DNA of 64,000 bases, taken from assembly GCA_029641185.1 (NCBI GenBank), contig JAPWGK010000016.1:806001-870000 (forward strand), in the 5' to 3' direction. The notes under the pieces were generated by a model. That model searched no databases. It was not told the DNA's origin and saw only the letters and a program-made list of their open reading frames with translations. The position numbers and the translations under genes were made by a program. Numbering within the stretch: position 1 is the stretch's first letter; every line of letters starts with the position of its first letter. The stretch comes from Pseudofabraea citricarpa. Taxonomy: Eukaryota > Ascomycota > Leotiomycetes > Helotiales > Dermateaceae. Shown piece after piece: positions 57,010-64,000 of this stretch.

Positions 57010-57635
57010 CTTGACGGTGCCATTCTGATCTTGATTTGCTGTGCGAACTTCGTCCTATTTATGCCGGTTGCTTTGTTGATATTGATATCACCTTCCGCTT
57101 CAGGAACCCATAATTGGTCCACGTGCTGGCTGTTCGTCCTTAAAGGGGCTCGTGTTCCGGCATTGAAGTTCGTGCCAAGAATAAAAATGCCATATCGTGC
57201 CTGTTAAGACTATATTTGGCGACCCGAGTAAATTAGCCGAGCACTACCTCATGCACAAGCCTCTATGGGAAGATGATGGAATGCGAAGGTTTTAGGACTG
57301 TGCTATGATTAAATTTTGAAGTAGGGAATATCCCCAACTGGTTGAAATTCAACATTCAAAGGGGCTTCATGTGGAAAGGAGAGAAATACGGAAAAGTTTG
57401 CCGGTTGATGATCAAAGACCAAGTTCCGAAAGAGTAGAATAGATTAAGAAACGCAAACATAGCAAAATTAGAGAGCATACATTACTCTTTACTTTAATGG
57501 TATAGTATTCTAATACTTCTGTGCGCTAGAACAGAGTAACCAAGTATCAATATATCATTAATGCTAATATCATACCTGCAATTTTAGTCCAGACTTTCCA
57601 CCAAACCCAACAAATTTTCAGATTCCATCTTTAGA
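57010..57635. other. AT-rich intergenic spacer
   Basis: Promoter of the EEP gene followed by AT-rich DNA without a recognisable gene. Confidence 0.55.
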
Positions 57636-58615
57636 TTATTCTTCCCGAGACTCCGTGGGCCCGAGAAGTTCTGCGTATCTCAAATCTTCTACGGTTTCCT
57701 CATCTTCAGAATTCGTGTTAGATGAGTTGTCTTCAACAGAACTCTCCTTGTCTTCAAAATTAGCAGAGAAAGGCGAGGCGATTTCACCATATTCAGAATC
57801 ATTGTTGTCGCTATTTTCCTCTGACTTGTCGTTACTGCTTTCGCTGCTATCGTAGCTACGGCTGTCAGCAGTATTTGAGCTATTGTTATCTCCGTCACCA
57901 CTACCGTTACTCTGACTACTACTCCCATTGTCGTCTTCGGGCTCGCTATCATCCTTGAATAGATAGTTGGCGAGGTTATTGATCGTAGCCTTCAGACGTG
58001 GGCCTCTGGCAGCACATTTTCATGCACTCAATGAAATCGCTGGAGAATAAACATCGGGAAATTTCAACACAATATAATATGGACGAGTGATCCCTAGTAA
58101 CAACGTGTCTGAGTTTAGAAAGTGCTCCAAACCAGATTCCTTAATGATTTCCAGCTCTGTCATGAGAGGAATACGCGAACCTAGGATATGTAGGGTCTTG
58201 AGGTTAGGGTAGCACCCAAGCACATCTTTCATACTCTTGGTTATGACTTTGCGGTTTCCTAGCAAGCTAAGTTATGTCACATGTCAGTCCACCTTTCGTC
58301 TTGAACAGGAACATGCGAAGTTGGTTAGAAGTGAGATTAAAGGAGCTGAGGTCAAGTTTTTTCCTTTCGCTCAAGTACCAGTGCTAACATGTTCCGTGCA
58401 AGAACGTGCTTGACAACCAGAGGCTCTGCGTATAGCTTATGCTTTGCCGCTCCAAATGTACGTGCAGGCAATCTGAGCTCAGCCAACGACATTGTACCGT
58501 CTGCTGAACGACTAAGCTTCTTCCCAAGTAATTCTCCCAAATATATTCCGTGGACTGGGAAGATCTGTTAGCTGCTAGCTTATGATCTGTAAAGTGCCGA
58601 CTTACACTGGGCCAT
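57636..58615 (-). pseudogene. Decayed multi-exon gene with LRR/F-box-like body and acidic tail
   Basis: On the - strand, coding-like pieces fall in order but in different frames. A possible start (ATG at 58613-58615, MAQ) precedes a broken 5' part with a frame change near 58370, then a clear stretch from an acceptor at about 58273 (GNRKVITKSMKDVLGCYPNL, KTLHILGSRIP), which resembles fungal F-box/LRR proteins. A single in-frame TGA at 58020-58022 interrupts it; the same frame then runs on for 127 codons (LKATINNLANYLFKDDSEPE, then Ser/Asp/Glu/Asn-rich) to a TAA at 57636-57638. TGA can arise from CGA by C-to-T. The spliced gene may instead skip the TGA by an intron I did not find. Family label is weak. 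Confidence 0.5.
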
Positions 58616-58829
58616 CTTGACGAGTTATGATCTCGCAGACAATGACTTTGGATGTTTGATTGACGCTTGAGTTGCTTTATCAGATTCTTCTTATATATAG
58701 ACACAAGAGCGAATTCTGTTCAACTGTGTGATTTCGATAACGACAATAGAGGCATGGAATTTAGGATCTCGGTCGTTGACAGGAGTGATAAAGTGAAGAC
58801 ACTCTAAAATTGTTCTTCCAGGACGCTTT

Positions 58830-59642
58830 CTAGTAGTGTTGATAAGGCAATGAAGAATGAATGGTAGCTAAGAACTCAAGTGAACACCAAACTCCTAAGG
58901 TAGCTAAGCTTCTCTGCTTTGTGAAGTTCGTAATTGAGAGCCAAGTGATTTTCCTTTGACTCAAAAGTTGCGAGGGCATTGAAGCACCTATCAATATGCT
59001 CCATTCTGCTATAGGAGTTATAGTAAACCGTAGCAAGTTTTGGATAACCTTGGTTAACACAGGCAATGACGCTATACTCAATGAGAACCCTCATTAGTAT
59101 TAGTGATACAGATAGTAGAGTTGCCAATAATAGCAAAGACGGAAGATGAATGATAAGAGATGCGTTAAGATATTCAAGCACACTACACCAGTTATAGAAC
59201 GAGTAAACGAGCAATGCCCTCCTAAACTTTTTGAGGCCAGCAATGATGATCTAGTTGCCTTAAAGCACAAGGTTATCAAGCTCAAATGAACCTGAGAAGG
59301 TCCAGCCAGTTCCACAAGTACGAAAGCATTTGAAGCAAACGAATACTACCTTCTTATTATAGATTGTTCAATTGTCGAAAGCAGCTATACTACCAAACGA
59401 GTTCTTGAAATATATCTCCAAGGTCTGGTTGGTACTTCCAATCATTGACCAAAGGTAAAATGTTTTATACTTTCAAGCATATAATTTCCAACCACTAGGT
59501 TCTTTAACCATCCACAATAAAGGTAGTTAGTTGTGCAGTCTGTATCGAAGGCTCTAATCCTCGAAGAGAAGAAAGATGTGTCAACACCTGTAGATGCTTT
59601 GTAGGCAGTTATAACTTGTAGAACGTTTGAGACTGTCACTCA
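58830..59642 (-). pseudogene. Degenerate gene-like stretch, AT-rich
   Basis: Coding-like segments on the - strand (for example KASTGVDTSFFSSRIRAFDT, LKKFRRALLVYSFYNWCSV, EHIDRCFNALATFESKENHL) are separated by stops TGA, TAA and TAG that could derive from CGA, CAA and CAG. One segment has a hydrophobic run near 59080-59150. I cannot name the family. It may be a relic of a gene hit by repeat-induced mutation, or partly chance. Confidence 0.35.
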
Positions 59643-62050
59643 AGTTGCTAGTTTAAGAACATAGCGAACGAAGGACTATAGAACATATCTTGCATGATTT
59701 GAAGCGTTGTTGTATAAGAAAATTATTAAGGAGAACGAACTACACTTAACAAGAAGCCATTTAGCATGTGTAGCACGGCTCCCTAAGATGTTCGCTATAG
59801 CTCAAAAGACCACCCATATATGTATATCACAGCAATACTTTATAAGTAGATGTTTGTACTTCTGTTTTCTCCCTTGAAAAACAATTTCTTTGGTAGTCTA
59901 ACGAGGCTGAGAGACAGAAAGAAAAGTAGAAAACACCTCAACCAGGACTATTATCAAAGGGAAGGAAAGCCACGAAACAGAATACGATCGGCAAACAGAG
60001 AACGAAGACAAAAAACATGACGTGGGGTTCTGATGTTTTCGAAAGACAGCCCACCAATGCGATACCAATCAGTGAGAGAAAGGCCACTAGGATGCTTCCT
60101 TCCCTCTCAACAAAGCTGTTGATCGGTATACTCAGGAACGGGCTAACTTCCAGCCCCCTTTCCCCTCAGCGACGAGAGATCAAAAAGGGTATATACTCCC
60201 ATCTCGGCATTCTCAAACAGGAGTTCAAGCCCTCCAAACAATTAGGTAAGACTGACATGTCATTTCAGCAATGGCATCTGATGATGACAACAAACGCTCA
60301 CTTGAGGCTCTGGGGGTATCTCATAGTGCAGTAGCTCCTGCCGATCTGTCACATCTGAGGTCATGATAAACGCTGCGAGATGCAACAAAGGAGGGAACAC
60401 AGCGCAACCACAACCACAACCCCCTCGATGCCCACCCTGGAGTTCCCAACAGCAAAGAAAGCCGTTGATATCGATCTTGCCGGTGAACAAATGAGATGAT
60501 GCTGGCTCCCCTGCCTTTCTCTCTTTTGAGTTTTCCATGAGGTGATACAGGGATCCGATCGCTCGATTAGCTTCGTGCTAATAATGTCAAGTCCAAGGCT
60601 AAAGAAGGCGAAAGACAACGCAGCTACAGCATCTTGCTACTTGCCACTTCCCTACTGCACGCCGGTGGTGAACCAGAACCCTCATCAACGGGACAGCTAG
60701 TCGACTGGCGCTGGGAACATCAGCTAGAAGGGACGGGAGGGATGACAAGGAGAGTCCCATGGCGCATGGCCTATGGGAACCTAGAAGGTAGCAATATCAG
60801 GATCTAGGACGACGGCGTCACTAAACAGCCACCACCAACACCATAACCACCACAACCACCACCATCAACAACGTGCATCCTCAAGACAGGAAGACACACG
60901 ATAAGCACCAAACCTCGTTGGAGATATTGCATACCCTACATGCAGTAGCGGCTTGCGTTTAGCTCTGTGCTTATTGTCTGTTACACCCCTCTCTCCCCTC
61001 TCTTGTCCGTCAGGGTCCCAGGTTCTAACCCCACAAGAAAACAATTCGCGCATCCAATACGCCTACATAGCGACTTACCGCACATACAGTAGGAGAAGAG
61101 GCGGGCACGGGAGCAGATCCGGCGCAAGGTGATGGGAACAGTCGACAAATAAGAGAACTTGCGAGGTGTCTTGTCGCCGGAGCGTTTTTATCTCTTCTCC
61201 ACTTCTCTGCTGGCTTACCTTGCCTTGCCTCGATGCAATCTGCAATCTGCAATCTGCACACGCACTGCATACTGCAAGCCACTGAAGAAAAGTCATACTG
61301 TAGGCTCGCTCGCCTGGAGATCAGCATCCCCCCAGGAAAAAGTTGGCTGAAGCGAAGAAAAGTCCCCGGCCTTCTAGACCTTCATCAAAGCAAGACTGCA
61401 GGACTGAGAAAACAAGAACACCGGCGACGTCCGGAAGGTTGCACCACAAGAAGCATGCCATCACGTGATAGAAACACTAAGTCCAAGTACTGTACGGTGT
61501 TTCCATTTCCAGGATCCCCAGAATGGAAGTGACAAACAGCATTCTGCAAAGTAGGAACCCTGCTGGAAACATGTGAATGAATGAACGAGCGAATGAGCGA
61601 ACGATCCGGAGATGGACCTCCTGCTTTACCGGCACGGTACGAATCCCGTCTGGCAGCTTAATCCATGATGGAATAAACGGCTTTCTCATCCAGACTTTTT
61701 ATTTTCGTCGCCACGTCGTGTTCGCCAAAACGTAAGCCAGCACCGTCTGGTAGTTCTACGGACTTGACAACCGTCCACCATCATCTACCGGCTGCCGGTG
61801 GTCGAGGCCGGGAACTTCTCTAGTTACAGTACGTACGATACGGCAACTCATGAGAAACAAGACATTATCAACAGAACCAGATCGACTAAATCAAAAAGTT
61901 AACCGCCTCGTCTCCCAAGCTAACTTTCGGCATCTTGATTAGAGTCATTAATACTCGCCATATACCTACATACGTGTACAGAATAAGCAGGCAGTGGGCG
62001 GTTCCGGAGTCCGCCGCCGTCGCCGGCTTAGTTGCTAACTCTCTTGTACA

Positions 62051-62075
62051 GTGCAGTGCAGTGCAGTGCAGTGCA
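62051..62075. repeat. GTGCA pentamer repeat, five units
   Basis: Five perfect GTGCA units flanked by a TACA and a GGTTGCA. Confidence 0.95.
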
Positions 62076-63409
62076 GGTTGCAGTCCCGTTCGTACACGAC
62101 AGTACGGCAACAGTATCAGCATCAAACCAAGCCTAAGACCGCTCGCAGCCTTCTTACCCCGCAAATGCAGCAGAAGGCAAAATGCGAAACCGCCAGAGGG
62201 CGCACAGCTGCCACTGTACGTACCAGGAGATGCGATGCAAGACGCACAGGACATGCCGCAGGCAAGGTGAGGTAAGGCAAAGTAAGGTTCAAAACATCTC
62301 ATCTCATCAGTCGCCGGTCACCAGTCACCAGTCGCCGGCACCGGTCACCAGTATCAGTTGTCAGCGTGCATAACGTGAGGACGGACGGAAGATGGGGAAA
62401 CTTTCGATACTCCAGCTACCGGCCTGCAACTGTACGGGACTGTATGCTCTGGCTATGTCTATGCGTGCGTACGTGCGTACAGTACCGGTACAGTAGCAAC
62501 GCATGCAGCGGAGCAAGCACCGTCGCCAAAGAGGAGAGATAACGAGAAAAGCAAGAAAAGGACAAAAAAAATGGAACCCGTATCAGTCATCCAACTACCA
62601 AAATAGAACGAGAATAAAAAAGAAAGAAGATAAGTCGCCAGATGCTCATCCATCCGTACGCTCCCGCTACCTGTCGCCATTGCCGCCGGCGCCGTCGTCT
62701 TTTCTTGATTTTCCTCCTGCCGCCCGTCCAGCCTCGGCCGGGAAGACTCGGGCGCTTGACGTGGGAAATCACGGGCTCTAGCTTATCTAGCCGTAGAAAC
62801 TACAGTCGAGTCGAGCTGGTTGAGGGTTGTTAGTGACTTAGTCACCCAGCTACCAGCCATCTATCCAACCTCAGGGCAGGTAGGCAGTTAGCTAGCTGAT
62901 GGGATAGGCCTCGCTCGAAAGCCTCGAAGGCCGAAGCCTCGCAGCCTCGGACTAGCGCATGTTCCGTTCTTTTGAGAAGCCGGACCTAGGTAGGAGCTTA
63001 GGAGCTGCCTGCTTACCTGCTTGCTTGCTGGAGGGGTGAAAGGGGAAACGCAATAAGCTGCGAGAGCGAGCTCGGTAAAGATCTCTCTGGTGCAGGCGAG
63101 GACCAGGGATGCATCGCAAACCTGTCTGAAGCCTCGAAGCCTCGAACCACGGCAAGCACACGAACGCATGTACAGTATATTGCCCAAGTATGCACTTACG
63201 CACGCACGCAGGCACGCATCAGCGGAAACCGGGGAAGAAGGGAAAGTAACGGGCTGGCTGCAATATCGAAATGTGAAGTCAGAATAAAATGAAATAGGTG
63301 AATCATAGACAGAGAAAGCTTGCTCGCTCTGCATATCCCGCAGCGGGGAACTGCTGGATAGATGGGTATAGGGGGGGTAGGGATTCGGGAGCAACGGTCG
63401 GGGTGGGAA

Positions 63410-63455
63410 GGGCTGGAAGGGCTGGAAAGGCTGGAAGGGCTGGCTGGCTGGCTGG
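63410..63455. repeat. GGCTGG / GGCTGGAA repeat
   Basis: Imperfect run of GGCTGGAA followed by GGCT tetramers; on the - strand it makes a Gln-Pro-Phe type chance frame. Confidence 0.9.
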
Positions 63456-64000
63456 TTGGTCTCCCTGTTATGATTACCTACAGGAGGTACGGTACCTATA
63501 CCATCTATACGATATTGCAGAATGTAGAATTGCAGAGGCGACACGGAAAGAAAGCCAAAAGGAGAAAAAAACAAGAAAGCCGGTCTTGGTCTTGGGTCTG
63601 CAAGTACCAGCAGCTGCAATACGGTACAGTAACATGTGGCATTGCCATGTAATGAGATGAGAATGAGGGGAAGTCTCGTCTTGAGTGGCCTGAGATCTTC
63701 GTCTGGCCGACCCATGCCATGCTCGCTCGCTCGCTCTCTGCTGTACTGCCTGCGATCTATCTGACTGAAGGGCCTGGGCCCCGACCTGTCGATTCAATCA
63801 TCAGACAGACGCTGCAAGAATACGGACATTGCTCCGATGCAGGCGTGCTGGATTGCAATTGCCCATGTGGAATGGGAGACGAAGGAGGGTAGGACGAAGA
63901 AGCGAAGGAGCATCAGGAGGACAGACGACTTGACGTTGTGTAAGGTCAGGCACGCAGGTGCCTTTGCCCAATATCAAAACCGCCCACTCAACTCACTCTG

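Larger units (their letters stand above)
59643..64000. other. 4.4-kb region without a supported gene
   Basis: AT-rich to about 60 kb, then a mix of microsatellites: CAATCTG (61227-61250), GTGCA (62051-62075), GCTGG (63410-63455) and dense TACAGTAC/GTACGGTAC-type motifs. Open frames such as 60017-60334 (+) and 62888-63715 (-) lack motifs and overlap repeats. The right end looks like the promoter or leader of a gene beyond the window. Confidence 0.55.

Noticed and set aside
60017..60334. Open frame of 105 codons (+)
   Set aside because: No recognisable domain, no leader, in a repeat-rich gene-poor region; support is length only.
61018..61045. tRNA-like B box (GGTTCTAACCCC)
   Set aside because: The flanking bases do not form the five-pair T stem, and no A box or acceptor stem is in place.
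62888..63715. Open frame of 275 codons on the - strand
   Set aside because: Built largely on the GGCTGG repeat and Ser/Cys/Pro-rich chance sequence; no domain or plausible start context.

Overview
This window is nuclear DNA of a filamentous ascomycete, most likely Pezizomycotina and probably Leotiomycetes/Helotiales. The class-level guess is inference. The signs are: protein-coding genes on both strands; many short introns (about 50-165 nt, GT..AG, often with CTNAC-type branch sites); 2EXR, GT69, tannase and DUF1772 families typical of such fungi; and long non-coding gaps full of microsatellites. I see no rRNA, tRNA, CRISPR array or intact transposon.

Left part (1-31 kb), gene-dense and mostly housekeeping. 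In order: the N-terminal part of the peroxisomal import receptor PEX5 (-, runs off the left edge); a mitochondrial-type two-RRM protein (-) whose start codon is split by an intron; a flavin-containing monooxygenase (+) ending in a PTS1-like AKL; an unrecognised protein made of six degenerate SAM-like repeats (-); a doubtful small secreted protein (+); a GT69/Cap59-like glycosyltransferase (+); cytoplasmic dynein intermediate chain (-); ATP synthase subunit e (+); the catalytic oligosaccharyltransferase subunit STT3 (+); a 1016-residue disordered protein with a paired-CxxC module and a Pro-Val/Pro-Ala microsatellite exon (+); a 2EXR-domain protein (-); a zinc-type alcohol dehydrogenase lacking the structural-zinc loop (-); a Dal5/Tna1-type MFS transporter (-); and a small Cys-rich surface protein (-).

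Middle part (31-50 kb), sparse. It holds a rhodanese + tyrosine phosphatase of the Pyp1/Pyp2 type (+) behind a long leader with a uORF, an F-box protein (-), and an HSF-type transcription factor resembling Sfl1 (+). Between them lie gaps of 2-4 kb rich in GA, GT, GACT, TAGGG and TACAGTAC-type repeats, as often seen upstream of fungal regulatory genes.

Right part (49-64 kb), accessory. It holds a DUF1772 membrane protein (-), an ankyrin protein with recently expanded terminal repeats (+), a secreted tannase/feruloyl esterase (+), and a secreted endonuclease/exonuclease/phosphatase-fold protein (-). After these comes AT-rich DNA (about 55.5-60 kb) with decayed genes whose stops fit C-to-T (RIP-like) change, then 4 kb of low-complexity DNA without a convincing gene.

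There is no obvious single pathway cluster. The most unusual items are the six-repeat SAM-like protein, the paired-CxxC/Pro-Val protein, the split start codon, the AKL-tailed monooxygenase near PEX5, and the decayed acidic-tail gene. Exon boundaries were worked out by hand from splice consensus and frame continuity. Multi-exon models whose total length is an exact multiple of three are stated as such.
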